A program made the position numbers and the translations under genes. Shown one piece after another: positions 7,250 through 16,476 of a stretch of DNA of 64,000 nt. Within the stretch, counting starts at the first letter, position 1. Every line of letters begins with the position of its first letter. The notes beneath the pieces were generated by a model that worked only from the letters and a program-made list of their open reading frames with translations, ran no database searches and was not told the origin of the DNA. This DNA is from Paraburkholderia madseniana (lineage in GTDB: Bacteria > Pseudomonadota > Gammaproteobacteria > Burkholderiales > Burkholderiaceae): assembly GCF_009690905.1 (NCBI RefSeq), contig NZ_VOSW01000028.1:1-64000 (forward strand), given 5' to 3'.

Positions 7250-9301
7250 ATGCATTACAGCCCCGACGCCATCCGCACCATCGCTCTGGTCGGCCATGCC
7301 GGATGTGGCAAGACATCGCTTGTCGAAGCCCTGCTCCACCAGGGTGGTGAGTTACGCGCCCCCGGCAGCGTGGAACGCGGCAACACGGTCTGCGATTTCG
7401 ACCCGCTCGAACGCAAATATCACCACTCCCTTAACTCCGCCGTCGCCCATCTGCACTACCGGGATACCCGCATCTATCTGCTGGATACGCCCGGCTATCC
7501 GGACTTTTCCGGGCTGTCGATCAGCGCCCTGCCCGCTGTAGAAACCGTCGCCATTGTCATCAACGCGCAGACCGGCATCGAAATGACCACCCGGCGCATG
7601 ATGGCGTGGGCGGAAAAACGCAAGCTCTGCAGAATGATCATTGTGAATGGTATCGATCGCGAAAAGGTCGATCTTCCGGGGCTTCTGACGCATATCCAGG
7701 AGGCCTTCGGCAAGGAATGCCTGCCGATCAACCTGCCGGCGCAAAGCGGCGGCCAAGTGGTGGATTGCTTTTTCAACCCCGCCGGCGAGGCCGACTTCCT
7801 GTCTGTTGCGGCGGCGCACAATGCGCTGGTCGATCAAGTGGTCGAGATCGATCCTGCTTTGATGGAGCTTTACCTGGAACAAGGCGAAGCCATCAGCCCG
7901 GAGCAGTTGCATGAGCCCTTCGAGCGGGCGCTGCGCGAAGCTCATCTGGTGCCGATCTGCTTCACGTCAGCGGCCAACGGTGCCGGCATCGCGGAATTGC
8001 TCGACGTGTTCGTCCGGCTTCTGCCCAATCCCATGGAAGGCAACCCGCCCCTCTTCTACCGCGATGCCCGCGGCCGCCAGGAAGTCGTGCGTGCCGAACC
8101 GGTCGCCGACAAGCATGTATTGGCCCACGCCTTCAAGATCGTCATGGACCCTTACATCGGCAAGATGGCCGTGTTTCGCGTCCATCAGGGCACGATCAGG
8201 CGGGATAGCCAGCTCTATATCGGTGACGCGCGGCAATCGTTCAAAGTCGCCCATCTGATGATGCTGCAGGGCAAGGAACACGTGGATGTTCCACAAGCCG
8301 GCCCAGGCGATATCTGCGCCACGGCCAAGATCGACGAGATCGGCTTCGATGCCGTCCTGCACGACGCCCCTGAGGACGGCAACATCCACCTGACCCCGCT
8401 CGACTTCCCCACGCCGATCTATGGACTGGCGATCGAGCCTGCGCGCCGAGGCAACGAGCAGCGCCTCTGGGAGATTCTGCAAAAGCTGAGTGCGGAGGAC
8501 CCATGTCTGCGCATCGACCACCCGGTCGGCACCAACGAGACGGTGGTGCGCGGTCTGGGCGAGTTGCACCTGCGCCTCATGCTGGAGCGACTATCCGAGC
8601 AGTACAAGCTCGAGGTCGTGACGCGGCCACCTAAGATCGCCTATCGGGAAACCATCGGCGCCAAAGCCGAGGGACACCATCGCCACAAGAAGCAAACCGG
8701 CGGTGCCGGTCAATTCGGCGAAGTGATGCTGCGCGTGGAGCCACTGCCGCGCGGTACGGGTTTCGAGTTCGTCGACGCCGTCAAGGGTGGCGCCATCCCC
8801 GGCCAGTTCATGCCCGCCGTGGAAAAAGGCATCCTTCAGGTTATCGACAGTGGGCCGCTGGCCGGCTTTCCGATGCAGGATGTGCGCGTCACTGTCTTCG
8901 ACGGCAAGAGCCATTCAGTCGACTCCAAGGAAGTGGCATTCATTTCCGCCGGCCGCAAGGCCTTCATCGACGCGGTGCTGAAAGCTCAGCCCGTCCTGCT
9001 CGAACCTATCGTGGACATCGAGGTGATGACGCCGGAAGCCGCGATGGGTGACATTATCGGCGACCTGTCCGCGAAGCGCGGGCAAGTCCATGGCACACGC
9101 TCGGCCGCGGGCAACACCGTAGTCGTCGCAGGCCAGGTGCCGTTGTCCGAACTCAACGACTATCAGTCGCGGCTGAACGCCATCGCGGGCGGGCACGGTA
9201 ACTACAGCATCCAGCTCAGCCACTACGATCCGGTACCTCCCGCCCAGCAGGAGCGGATGGCGTCGCAACACAAGAAACAGGGTGACGGCGCGGCGCAGTG
9301 A
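7250..9301 (+). CDS. Elongation factor G paralogue (EF-G2-like GTPase)
   Basis: A 683-residue translational GTPase of the EF-G family standing alone, not in a str operon, so probably not the housekeeping FusA. P-loop GHAGCGKT is at residues 15-22, switch II DTPGYPDF at 79-86, and domains II-V are all present (GGAGQFGEV, AGFPMQDVRVTVFDGKSHSVDSKEVAF). In place of the RGIT switch-I motif it reads KYHHS, with Ser60 where EF-G has the Mg-binding Thr. The guanine-specificity motif NKxD reads Asn133-Gly-Ile-Asp136, losing the Lys. EF-G2-like proteins are known in several phyla with unclear or stress-linked roles. A GAGGG ribosome site precedes the ATG. Confidence 0.85.
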   Translation: MHYSPDAIRTIALVGHAGCGKTSLVEALLHQGGELRAPGSVERGNTVCDFDPLERKYHHSLNSAVAHLHYRDTRIYLLDTPGYPDFSGLSISALPAVETVAIVINAQTGIEMTTRRMMAWAEKRKLCRMIIVNGIDREKVDLPGLLTHIQEAFGKECLPINLPAQSGGQVVDCFFNPAGEADFLSVAAAHNALVDQVVEIDPALMELYLEQGEAISPEQLHEPFERALREAHLVPICFTSAANGAGIAELLDVFVRLLPNPMEGNPPLFYRDARGRQEVVRAEPVADKHVLAHAFKIVMDPYIGKMAVFRVHQGTIRRDSQLYIGDARQSFKVAHLMMLQGKEHVDVPQAGPGDICATAKIDEIGFDAVLHDAPEDGNIHLTPLDFPTPIYGLAIEPARRGNEQRLWEILQKLSAEDPCLRIDHPVGTNETVVRGLGELHLRLMLERLSEQYKLEVVTRPPKIAYRETIGAKAEGHHRHKKQTGGAGQFGEVMLRVEPLPRGTGFEFVDAVKGGAIPGQFMPAVEKGILQVIDSGPLAGFPMQDVRVTVFDGKSHSVDSKEVAFISAGRKAFIDAVLKAQPVLLEPIVDIEVMTPEAAMGDIIGDLSAKRGQVHGTRSAAGNTVVVAGQVPLSELNDYQSRLNAIAGGHGNYSIQLSHYDPVPPAQQERMASQHKKQGDGAAQ

Positions 9302-9445
9302 CCGGGCGCGCGTGCCCTTCCCCATGCTTCTGCACGACAACAGAAGGTCCGCAGGTGGCCGACCTGAACATGTGGAATCTGCACAACCCGCGCGAGCGCA
9401 TGTGGGCCTCGCGCACGCGTCAGTTGCAGCAAGCGCACGCGCCAG

Positions 9446-10222
9446 TCACAGCGCAAACAACCTCCCGCGCTGAGGTTCGCGGTCTTCCACGCCCGCGAGT
9501 CGCAACGCGTGCCAGGCCATCGCGAAGTTGCTCGATATCACCGGCTTGCCGATCCTCGTTTCAAGTTCTGGAACGAGTTCGGCGATCCGCAAGCTCGTGC
9601 ACGACACGAAAACGGCGTCCACGTCCGCGTGCCGTGCAAGGCGCTCGACAGCAGATTGCAGAGACGCAGTGTCGATCCGTGCCACTTCGTTATCGTTTGC
9701 ATGCTCGAACGACGCCATGCGCGTAATGCCGACGCCGCGCGCCTCGATGTAGTCGCGCATATAGTCGTTGATCGAACGCACATAGGGCGTCAACAGTGCC
9801 GCGCGCTGGGCACCCAGCGCGCGTAGCGCAGCAAGCGCAGCGGTAATCGGCGTGGTGCACGCCACGCCCGGGCGCGCTTCGCGGATGCGCGCGAACACGT
9901 TTTCCTCGCCGATCACCATCGAGGCCGACGTGCAGCCAAACGCCACGACATCGATCCGCTCCGCCGGACGAATCAGCGCGACCGCCGAAGCGATGCGCGC
10001 ATCCATTTCCGCAAGGCGTTCGGGCGTGATGTCCGGCGAGTTGAGCACGCGGCTCTCATAGAAAGCCACCCCATCCTGAGTCAGCAGCTTGCGCCACTCG
10101 TGTTCGATCGTATGATCGGTGGCGAGCACCACCAGTCCAATCGCGGCGCGCCGGCAGATGCCGTCGTCCAGCGCGAATTCGAGCCTGACGTAGGCATCGT
10201 CCTGCAGTGGATTCGTGCTCAT
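9446..10222 (-). CDS. Maleate isomerase / Asp-Glu racemase superfamily enzyme
   Basis: A 258-residue cytosolic enzyme of the maleate cis-trans isomerase / arylmalonate decarboxylase / EutA group. Both catalytic-type cysteines are present: Cys97 in FGCTSASMV and Cys208 in VSCTSLR, each on the expected strand end of the duplicated fold. The start at 10222 overlaps the DadA stop by ATGA, showing translational coupling and a joint function. A longer frame begins 90 bases upstream but would overlap DadA. Substrate unknown: maleate isomerases, arylmalonate decarboxylases and EutA look alike at this level, and no other nicotinate or ectoine genes are nearby. Confidence 0.75.
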   Translation of the reverse strand: MSTNPLQDDAYVRLEFALDDGICRRAAIGLVVLATDHTIEHEWRKLLTQDGVAFYESRVLNSPDITPERLAEMDARIASAVALIRPAERIDVVAFGCTSASMVIGEENVFARIREARPGVACTTPITAALAALRALGAQRAALLTPYVRSINDYMRDYIEARGVGITRMASFEHANDNEVARIDTASLQSAVERLARHADVDAVFVSCTSLRIAELVPELETRIGKPVISSNFAMAWHALRLAGVEDREPQRGRLFAL

Positions 10223-11463
10223 TTCAGTGTCATCCCTGTCATGTCGAGTTCGGGCTGGCGACCGGCCATGATGTCGGCCAGCAGTTTTGCAGTGCCGCAC
10301 GACATCGTCCATCCCATGTGCCCGTGGCCGGTGTTCAGGTACAGGTTCCGGTGACGCGTGCGGCCGATCAGCGGTGTCCCTTCGGGGGTCATCGGGCGCA
10401 GACCGGCCCAGTAGGACGCGCGGCTGTAGTCGGCGCCGTCGGGGAACAACTCGCGGGCCGCCTGCAGCATCTGCGTGAAATCAGCGGGCGTGTGGCGAGT
10501 GTCGTAGCCGGCGAACTCGGCGGTCGCGGTAAAGCGCAGCCGTTGGCCAAAACGCGCCCACGCCACGAGATTGTTTTCGTCGACGCCTCCCAGATCCGGC
10601 GGACGATGCTCGGGTCCGACAGGAAACGTGGCGGAATAGCCCTTTACCGGGTACACCGGCAACCGGTAGCCCAGGCGGCGCGCCAGGAAGGGCGACCAGG
10701 AACCGAGTGCGAGGACGAACTCGTCGCCCTGGATGAGGCCCGTCGGCGTGTGCACGCCAACGACCCGATCGCCGGACGCTTCGATCGCGCTAATGGGTGT
10801 ATCGAATTCGAAACGCACGCCGACACGCTCACACGCCGCCTTCAGCTCGCGGGTGAACAAATGCGCATCGCCGCTTTCATCGGTTGGACAATAAATCGCG
10901 CCCGCGATCCTGTCACGGGCATGCGCGAGCGCCGGCTCGCGCGCGGCCACCTGCGCCGCATCGAGCGTTTTGAGCGGCAGCCCGTTGTCCGCCAGGATCG
11001 ACATGTTCTGCGTGCCTCGCGCGAAAGAAGCTTCGTCGCGATACAGGTACAACAGGCCGCGACTGATGCGATCGTATTGCAGGTGTTCGGCCGCAGTCAG
11101 TTGCTGCAGTTGACTCTGTGCGTAGCGGCACAGCTGCACCTTACGCGTGGTGTTCTGACGTGAACGCTCCGCCGTGCAATTGCGCAGGAACTGAAAGCAC
11201 CAGGCCCACATGTGAGGGTCCGCGTTCAGCTTCAGGCGCAGCGCCTGCCCGTCGACGAAGAGCGATTTCAGCAGAATTTTCGGCGCCCGCGGAGAAGCCC
11301 ACGTGTACGAATGTCCGGGCGCGACCAGCCCGGCGTTGGCAAAGCTGGTTTCGAGCGCGACGCCCGGCTGGCGGTCGATCACCGTCACCTCGCGGCCCTC
11401 CCTGGCGAGGTACCAGGCGGCCGTGACGCCCGCAATTCCGCCCCCCAGCACAACGGTTTTCAT
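10219..11463 (-). CDS. D-amino-acid dehydrogenase-like FAD oxidoreductase (DadA type)
   Basis: A 414-residue FAD-dependent deaminating dehydrogenase. The N-terminal dinucleotide-binding motif VVLGGGIAGVTAAWYLAREG starts at residue 4. DAO-family C-terminal signatures follow (YWAGLRPMTPEGTPLIG, LYLNTGHGHMGWTMSCG). This matches DadA, which oxidises D-amino acids to 2-oxo acids and feeds electrons to the respiratory chain. An in-frame ATG nine codons upstream is possible, but MKTVVLGGG is the canonical start. First gene of a two-gene unit with the Cys-Cys isomerase/racemase-type gene, divergent from the branched-chain-type ABC importer at 11748. The context suggests import and oxidation of a D-amino acid or a related compound (inference). 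Confidence 0.82.
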   Translation of the reverse strand: MKTVVLGGGIAGVTAAWYLAREGREVTVIDRQPGVALETSFANAGLVAPGHSYTWASPRAPKILLKSLFVDGQALRLKLNADPHMWAWCFQFLRNCTAERSRQNTTRKVQLCRYAQSQLQQLTAAEHLQYDRISRGLLYLYRDEASFARGTQNMSILADNGLPLKTLDAAQVAAREPALAHARDRIAGAIYCPTDESGDAHLFTRELKAACERVGVRFEFDTPISAIEASGDRVVGVHTPTGLIQGDEFVLALGSWSPFLARRLGYRLPVYPVKGYSATFPVGPEHRPPDLGGVDENNLVAWARFGQRLRFTATAEFAGYDTRHTPADFTQMLQAARELFPDGADYSRASYWAGLRPMTPEGTPLIGRTRHRNLYLNTGHGHMGWTMSCGTAKLLADIMAGRQPELDMTGMTLK

Positions 11464-11530
11464 GGCTGACTCAAGCCCCATGCAGAGCACTTACTCAATA
11501 TAACGTGGTCGCTACGTTTTTGTACGGTGT

Positions 11531-11599
11531 CCTATACGCGGATACCCTATACCAGCGAAAGGTGCGGCGAGTTCTATCATGAAAAAACACGCTTTCATG
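11531..11599. promoter_or_regulatory. Repeat and dyad in dadA/liv divergent promoter region
   Basis: Two CCTATAC copies lie 15 bp apart (11531-11537 and 11546-11552). Downstream, CATGAAA and TTTCATG form a perfect 7-bp dyad with an 8-base spacer (11578-11599). All are inside the 284-bp region separating dadA (-) from the livJ-like gene (+). They are candidate regulator sites. No regulator gene lies next to them. Confidence 0.35.
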
Positions 11600-11747
11600 G
11601 TAGCGCTGCGATGAGACCGCGAGTCGGGCCGTTGAACTGGCAGATTACAACTTGCATGCGACGTACGTTTCCATCCGTTTTCTGATGCCACCGGGATAGC
11701 CGTGTGGTGGATCGCTCCGATCCCTTTCACAATAAGGAGTTTCCAAC

Positions 11748-12941
11748 ATGATTGCTCAGAAGAATGGCAGGCCGGCCGCAAGTCGCGTCCTGCGCCAAAC
11801 GACAATCGCGGCATCGGTGGCTCTGGCCGCGCTCGCCGGCATGGCCCCCAGTCCGGCACAAAGCCAGACCATCAAGATCGGCGTGCCCGTGCCGCTATCG
11901 GGCAGTTCCGCCAATGCCGGCACGGACATTCTCAACGGCGCCAAGCTTGCCGCCGCCAAGGTCAATGCCGCGGGTGGCGTGCTCGGCAAGCAGATCGAAC
12001 TGGTGCCCGAGGACGACGCCTGCGACGCGCAGACTGCCGTGCAGGCGGCACAGAAGCTCGTGGACGCGGGCGTCGTTGCAGTGGCTGGCGGGTACTGCTC
12101 CAGTGCGGCGCTGCCGGAACTGACGACCTTTCATCGCGCCGGAATTCCCTATGTGCTGGACGCGTCGACCAATCCCAAGCTGACCGAGATGGGCTACGAC
12201 AACGTGTTCCGCACGATTGGCCGAGACGACGAACAGGGGCCGTTTGCAGCCAGTTTCATGAAAAACTCGCTACACGCGAAACGCGCGGCCGTGATCAACG
12301 ACAACACGACCTATGCCAAGGGCCTCGCCGACAACACCGTGGCCGCCCTGAAAAAGGACGGTGTCGAGGTCGTCTACGACGACGCCATCACGCCCGGTCA
12401 GATGGACTACTCGCCAACGCTGACCCATGTCGCCTCACTGAAGCCGGACGTGATCTACTACACCGGCTATTTCTCCGAAGCTGGCCTGCTCGTGAAAGAG
12501 GCTCGGCAACTCGGCCTGAAGATGACCTTGATGGGCGGCGACGGCACCAACGACCCAACGCTGATGAAGACAGCCGGCCCCGCGGCCAATGACATGATCA
12601 TCACCACGGCGCCGCTGGCGCAGTTCCTGAGCGGCGCGCACAGCTTCGTCGACGACTATACAAAGGCCTACGGGCAAGGGCCTGGACCGTATTCGGTCTA
12701 CGAATACGATGCCGTCGGCGTCACGGCGAAGGCGATCGCAGACGCAAAGTCGGCGACGCCCGCCGCGATCACGGCCGCCCTGCACAAGATCTCGAACTAC
12801 CAGGGCGCAACTGGGACGATCGGCTTTAATCCGAAGGGCGACCGCAGCGTGGCGGTGTACATCACCATCATCGTTCGCGGCGACAATTTCGCCCCCTACC
12901 AGAAGCAGGATGCCGCGGGGCACTGGATGGCGATGAAATAG
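11748..12941 (+). CDS. Branched-chain amino-acid-type ABC transporter, periplasmic binding protein
   Basis: A 397-residue LivJ/LivK-type binding protein (type I fold). The signal peptide spans about residues 1-40, with a twin-basic N-region and cleavage near AQSQ. The mature protein begins with the family sequence IKIGVPVPLSGSSA. Later motifs include AVAGGYCSSAALPE and VFRTIGRDDEQG. An AAGGAG lies 8 bases before the ATG. First gene of a four-cistron importer operon (binding protein, permease, permease-ATPase fusion, ATPase). This family imports leucine/isoleucine/valine, amides, urea and other small amino acids; the specificity here cannot be read from sequence. Confidence 0.9.
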   Translation: MIAQKNGRPAASRVLRQTTIAASVALAALAGMAPSPAQSQTIKIGVPVPLSGSSANAGTDILNGAKLAAAKVNAAGGVLGKQIELVPEDDACDAQTAVQAAQKLVDAGVVAVAGGYCSSAALPELTTFHRAGIPYVLDASTNPKLTEMGYDNVFRTIGRDDEQGPFAASFMKNSLHAKRAAVINDNTTYAKGLADNTVAALKKDGVEVVYDDAITPGQMDYSPTLTHVASLKPDVIYYTGYFSEAGLLVKEARQLGLKMTLMGGDGTNDPTLMKTAGPAANDMIITTAPLAQFLSGAHSFVDDYTKAYGQGPGPYSVYEYDAVGVTAKAIADAKSATPAAITAALHKISNYQGATGTIGFNPKGDRSVAVYITIIVRGDNFAPYQKQDAAGHWMAMK

Positions 12942-12966
12942 GCCCCGTCGCGCCGCGCGCCTCGCC

Positions 12967-13866
12967 ATGAGCAACTTCTTCCAGTTCGTCATCGAAGGGC
13001 TGACGATCGGCTCGTTCTATGCGCTCGTCGCCCTCGGCTACACGATGGTCTACGGGATTATCCGGCTGATCAACTTCGCTCACGGCGACTTGTTCATGGT
13101 GGGTGCGTTCATCGGTTGGACCGGTCTGACGGTGCTTGCCGCAGCACACCTGCCGCTCGCGCTGGCGCTGCTGATCGCCCTTGTGGCCGCGATGACGGTC
13201 ACGGGCGCACTCGGCCTCGCCATCGAACGCGTGGCCTACCAGCCGCTGTTGCGCGCGCCGCGGCTATCCATTCTGATCACCGCACTCGGCGTCTCGCTGG
13301 CACTGGAAAACGGCGTGCTGCTGCTTTACGGCGCCGGTTTCAACACCTATCCCCATGTGCTCAGCCAGGCAGGACTCGAATTCCAGGGCGTACAGATCAC
13401 GTTCGCCCAGGTCAGCATCATCGTCGCCAGCTTTGCGTTGATGCTCGCGTTGTATTTCTTCGTTCACCGCACCTTCGTCGGCACCGCGATGCGCGCGCTG
13501 GCGATCGATCAGGACGCGGCGCGTCTGATGGGTATCAATGTCGAGCGACTGATCCAGTTGACCTTCTTCCTGGGCTCGGCGCTGGCCGCCGTGGCCGGCG
13601 TCATGGAAGGGCTCTACTACACGCAGATCAATTTCTTCATGGGCTTCGTGCTGGGCCTGCGCGCCTTCACCGCTGCCGTGCTTGGCGGCATCGGCAATAT
13701 CCCGGGCGCAATGGCGGGCGGCATCCTGATTGGCCTGCTGGAGTCCTTTAGCGCGGGCTATGTCTCATCGCGGTGGACCGATGTGCTCGTGTTCGGCGTC
13801 CTGATCGCCGTGCTCGTGATCAAACCGACGGGTTTGTTCGGCGAGCGCGTCGTCGAGAGAATGTAG
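12967..13866 (+). CDS. Branched-chain amino-acid-type ABC transporter permease LivH
   Basis: A 299-residue polytopic permease of the LivH type with about eight hydrophobic segments. Signature sequences: IEGLTIGSFYALVALGYTMVYG at the N-terminus and FINFAHGD-like LINFAHGDLFMVG after it; LGLRAFTAAVLGGIGNIPGAMAGG near the C-terminus is the coupling region to the ATPase. It starts 25 bases after the binding-protein gene and ends 4 bases before the fusion gene. The partner permease is the LivM half of the next protein. Confidence 0.9.
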   Translation: MSNFFQFVIEGLTIGSFYALVALGYTMVYGIIRLINFAHGDLFMVGAFIGWTGLTVLAAAHLPLALALLIALVAAMTVTGALGLAIERVAYQPLLRAPRLSILITALGVSLALENGVLLLYGAGFNTYPHVLSQAGLEFQGVQITFAQVSIIVASFALMLALYFFVHRTFVGTAMRALAIDQDAARLMGINVERLIQLTFFLGSALAAVAGVMEGLYYTQINFFMGFVLGLRAFTAAVLGGIGNIPGAMAGGILIGLLESFSAGYVSSRWTDVLVFGVLIAVLVIKPTGLFGERVVERM

Positions 13867-13870
13867 CGCT

Positions 13871-15679
13871 ATGAGCGCCATGCAGGGGTTATCGCATCGA
13901 GCTCGTCCTGCCGGCGTCGCGCTGCTTATCGCCGCGATGGCGCTACCCGCTGTCGCCAGCAACTATATCGTCGATGTCGGCCTAACCATCGCCACCTATT
14001 CGATCCTGGGCCTCGGGCTGAACATCGTGGTGGGGTATGCCGGCTTGCTGGATCTGGGCTATGCCGCCTTCTTCGCCATCGGCGCCTACACGACGGCGCT
14101 GCTGGAAACGCTGTTGCACTTCTCGTTCTGGGAAACGCTGCCGTTCAGCCTCATATTTGCCGGTGCTTCCGGCATCGTCATCGGCTACCCTACCCTGCGC
14201 CTGCGCAGCGACTATCTGGCCATCGTCACGCTCGGGTTCGGCGAGATCACGCGCATCGTTGCCACCAATCTCAACATCACGGGCGGCCCAAACGGGATCT
14301 ACGGCATCGCCAGCCCCAGCCTGTTCGGTTATGAAATCAGCTCGCCGGCTGCGGTCTACGAACTGGGCATCGCGTTCCTCGTGTTGGTGCTCGTGTTTGC
14401 GATCCGGCTTGGCCAGTCGCGGCTCGGGCGCGCCTGGACGAGTATCCGCGAGGATGAGGCGGCTGCCGAGGCCGTCGGCGTGCCGACACTGCGCGTCAAA
14501 ATGCTGGCGTACATCCTCGGCGCGTTGATCGGCGGCCTCGCCGGAAGCCTGTTCTCCGCACGCTTCGGGACCATCGACCCGACCGGCTTCACTTATCTGC
14601 AGTCCGTGACGATCCTGATCGTCGTCGTGCTGGGCGGCCGGGGAAGCATTCCGGGCGTGATACTCGGTGCAGTCATCGTCGCCGGCCTACCCGAGGTGCT
14701 GCGTTTCCTCAACCTCTGGCGCATCTTCGGTTTTGCGATCGGGCTCGTGATCCTGATGCTGCTCAGGCCGCAAGGGCTATGGCCGGCACCGCTGCGCCGG
14801 GTGGCGGCACCGCGCGCGAGTACGGGCGATCCCGAAGCCCTGCCGCCCCGGGAAAAGGTCACCGATGAAATCCTGCTCGAGGTGCGCAACATGCAGCGCC
14901 GCTTCGGCGGCGTGCAGGCGGTCGGCGGTATCAGCTTCACCGTGCGCAACGGGGAAATTCTTAGCCTTATCGGCCCTAACGGTGCGGGCAAGACGACGGT
15001 GTTCAACTGCCTGACCGGTGTGATCCGCCCGACCGGCGGCCAGGTGCTTTGGCGCGGGGCCTCGCTGGCAGGCGGCGCGCCGCATCGCATCGTCCACGCC
15101 GGGATGGCGCGCACCTTCCAGGGCATCCGTCTGTTTGCCAACATGACGGCCTTCGAGAACGTGCTGATCGGCATGGATCATCGCCTTCATACGCCGCTCG
15201 TCGCCGAATTGCTGGCGTTGCCCTCCGCTCGCGCCGAAGAAGCGGATCATGCGGCAGAAGGCCTGCGCTGGCTCACGTTTGTCGGGCTCGAGGCGCGCGC
15301 GGGCGAACGCGCGGCCGACCTGCCCTATGGCGATCAACGCCGGCTGGAGATCGCCCGCGCCCTTGCCAGCAACCCGCACCTGCTGCTACTGGACGAGCCG
15401 GCAGCGGGGATGAACCCGACCGAGAAGCACGCGCTGATGGAATTGATCCGGCGGATCCGGGATTTCGGCGTGACTGTGCTACTGATCGAACACGACATGA
15501 TGCTGGTGATGAGCGTGTCAGACCGGATCATCGTCATGGACCACGGCGTCATCATCGCCGAGGGGACGCCATCCGAGATCCAGGCCGACCCGCGCGTGAT
15601 CGACGCCTATCTCGGCACGGCCGAAGCCGACGAAGCAGCCGACGATGCCGCCGGGGAGAAATCGCTGTGGGACTCCTAG
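13871..15679 (+). CDS. LivM-LivG fusion: ABC permease joined to ATPase
   Basis: One continuous 602-codon frame. Residues about 1-310 are a LivM-type permease with multiple membrane segments (NIVVGYAGLLDLGYAAFFAIGAY, YLAIVTLGFGEI, LGGRGSIPGV). A short charged linker, about 311-335, leads into a complete LivG ATPase: Walker A GPNGAGKT at 368-375, YGDQRRLEIARAL signature near 485-500, and Walker B LLLLDEPAAGMNP following. No internal stop or restart site was seen. It begins 4 bases after livH, and its last 13 bases overlap livF. Such fusions occur in some proteobacterial Liv systems; half-transporter stoichiometry is kept because one LivG is physically tied to LivM. Confidence 0.88.
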   Translation: MSAMQGLSHRARPAGVALLIAAMALPAVASNYIVDVGLTIATYSILGLGLNIVVGYAGLLDLGYAAFFAIGAYTTALLETLLHFSFWETLPFSLIFAGASGIVIGYPTLRLRSDYLAIVTLGFGEITRIVATNLNITGGPNGIYGIASPSLFGYEISSPAAVYELGIAFLVLVLVFAIRLGQSRLGRAWTSIREDEAAAEAVGVPTLRVKMLAYILGALIGGLAGSLFSARFGTIDPTGFTYLQSVTILIVVVLGGRGSIPGVILGAVIVAGLPEVLRFLNLWRIFGFAIGLVILMLLRPQGLWPAPLRRVAAPRASTGDPEALPPREKVTDEILLEVRNMQRRFGGVQAVGGISFTVRNGEILSLIGPNGAGKTTVFNCLTGVIRPTGGQVLWRGASLAGGAPHRIVHAGMARTFQGIRLFANMTAFENVLIGMDHRLHTPLVAELLALPSARAEEADHAAEGLRWLTFVGLEARAGERAADLPYGDQRRLEIARALASNPHLLLLDEPAAGMNPTEKHALMELIRRIRDFGVTVLLIEHDMMLVMSVSDRIIVMDHGVIIAEGTPSEIQADPRVIDAYLGTAEADEAADDAAGEKSLWDS

Positions 15680-16398
15680 AAATACGCGATCTGCACGTGG
15701 GCTATGGGAACGTGGAGGTTCTCCATGGCATCTCGCTGGACGTCGGAGAAGGCGAGATCGTGGCATTGCTCGGCAGCAACGGGGCGGGAAAGACCACGAC
15801 ACTGCGCGCCATTTCCGGCCTGATTCGCCCCCGTGCGGGACAGATTGTGATGGCCGGGCACGCTCTTGCCGGACTGCGCGCACACCAGATCGTGGCGCTC
15901 GGTCTTGGTCATGTGCCGGAAGGCCGCCGCATGTTCGGGGCACTGACGGTGGAGGAAAATCTGCGGCTCGGAGGCTATCTGATCCGGCGCGACAGCGCGG
16001 TACTCGAGCAGCGAATAATGGACGTGTATCAGACGTTCCCGCGGCTTGGCGAGCGGCGCAGCCAGCTTGCGGGGACGCTGAGCGGCGGCGAGCAACAGAT
16101 GCTGGCGATCGCCCGTGCACTGATGCTGCGGCCACGCATCATCGTGCTCGACGAACCGTCCATGGGGCTGGCGCCGAAGCTGGTTCGAGCGATTTTCGGC
16201 ATGATCGCCGACATCTGCAAGGAAGGCACGTCGATCCTTCTTGTCGAACAGAACGCGCGCCAGGCGCTGCGCATCGCGCAGCGGGCCTACGTGCTGGAAA
16301 GCGGCCGCATCGCCCTCGCCGGCCCGGCCCACGAATTGGCACAGGACAACCGGGTTCGCGCAGCCTATCTGGGCGGCAGCGCTGTCGCCACGGAGTGA
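15667..16398 (+). CDS. Branched-chain amino-acid-type ABC transporter ATPase LivF
   Basis: A 243-residue ATPase. Walker A GSNGAGKT is at residues 36-43, signature LSGGEQQMLAIARALM and Walker B IIVLDEPSMGLAP follow, and the LivF-specific GHVPEGRRMFGALTVEENL is present. Translation begins at GTG 15667 inside the end of the preceding gene, with GGGGAG 8 bases upstream; this GTG gives the canonical LLEIRDLHVGYG start, and no ATG fits. The overlap indicates coupling with the LivM-LivG fusion. The two ATPases would form a heterodimer on the cytoplasmic face. Last gene of the operon. Confidence 0.9.
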   Translation: MGLLEIRDLHVGYGNVEVLHGISLDVGEGEIVALLGSNGAGKTTTLRAISGLIRPRAGQIVMAGHALAGLRAHQIVALGLGHVPEGRRMFGALTVEENLRLGGYLIRRDSAVLEQRIMDVYQTFPRLGERRSQLAGTLSGGEQQMLAIARALMLRPRIIVLDEPSMGLAPKLVRAIFGMIADICKEGTSILLVEQNARQALRIAQRAYVLESGRIALAGPAHELAQDNRVRAAYLGGSAVATE

Positions 16399-16440
16399 CG
16401 CCGGCGCTGATGGGGTGTTGCTCCGAGATCCACAGCGCCT

Positions 16441-16462
16441 GGCTGGCACTTGAGTGCCAGCC
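16441..16462. terminator. Hairpin between convergent livF and porin genes
   Basis: Perfect 9-bp stem GGCTGGCAC/GTGCCAGCC with a 4-base loop, in the 78-bp space between the 3' ends of livF (+) and the porin (-). It is stable and correctly placed to stop both transcripts. No T-run follows on either strand. Confidence 0.5.
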
Positions 16463-16476
16463 CCACCGCAGATGCG

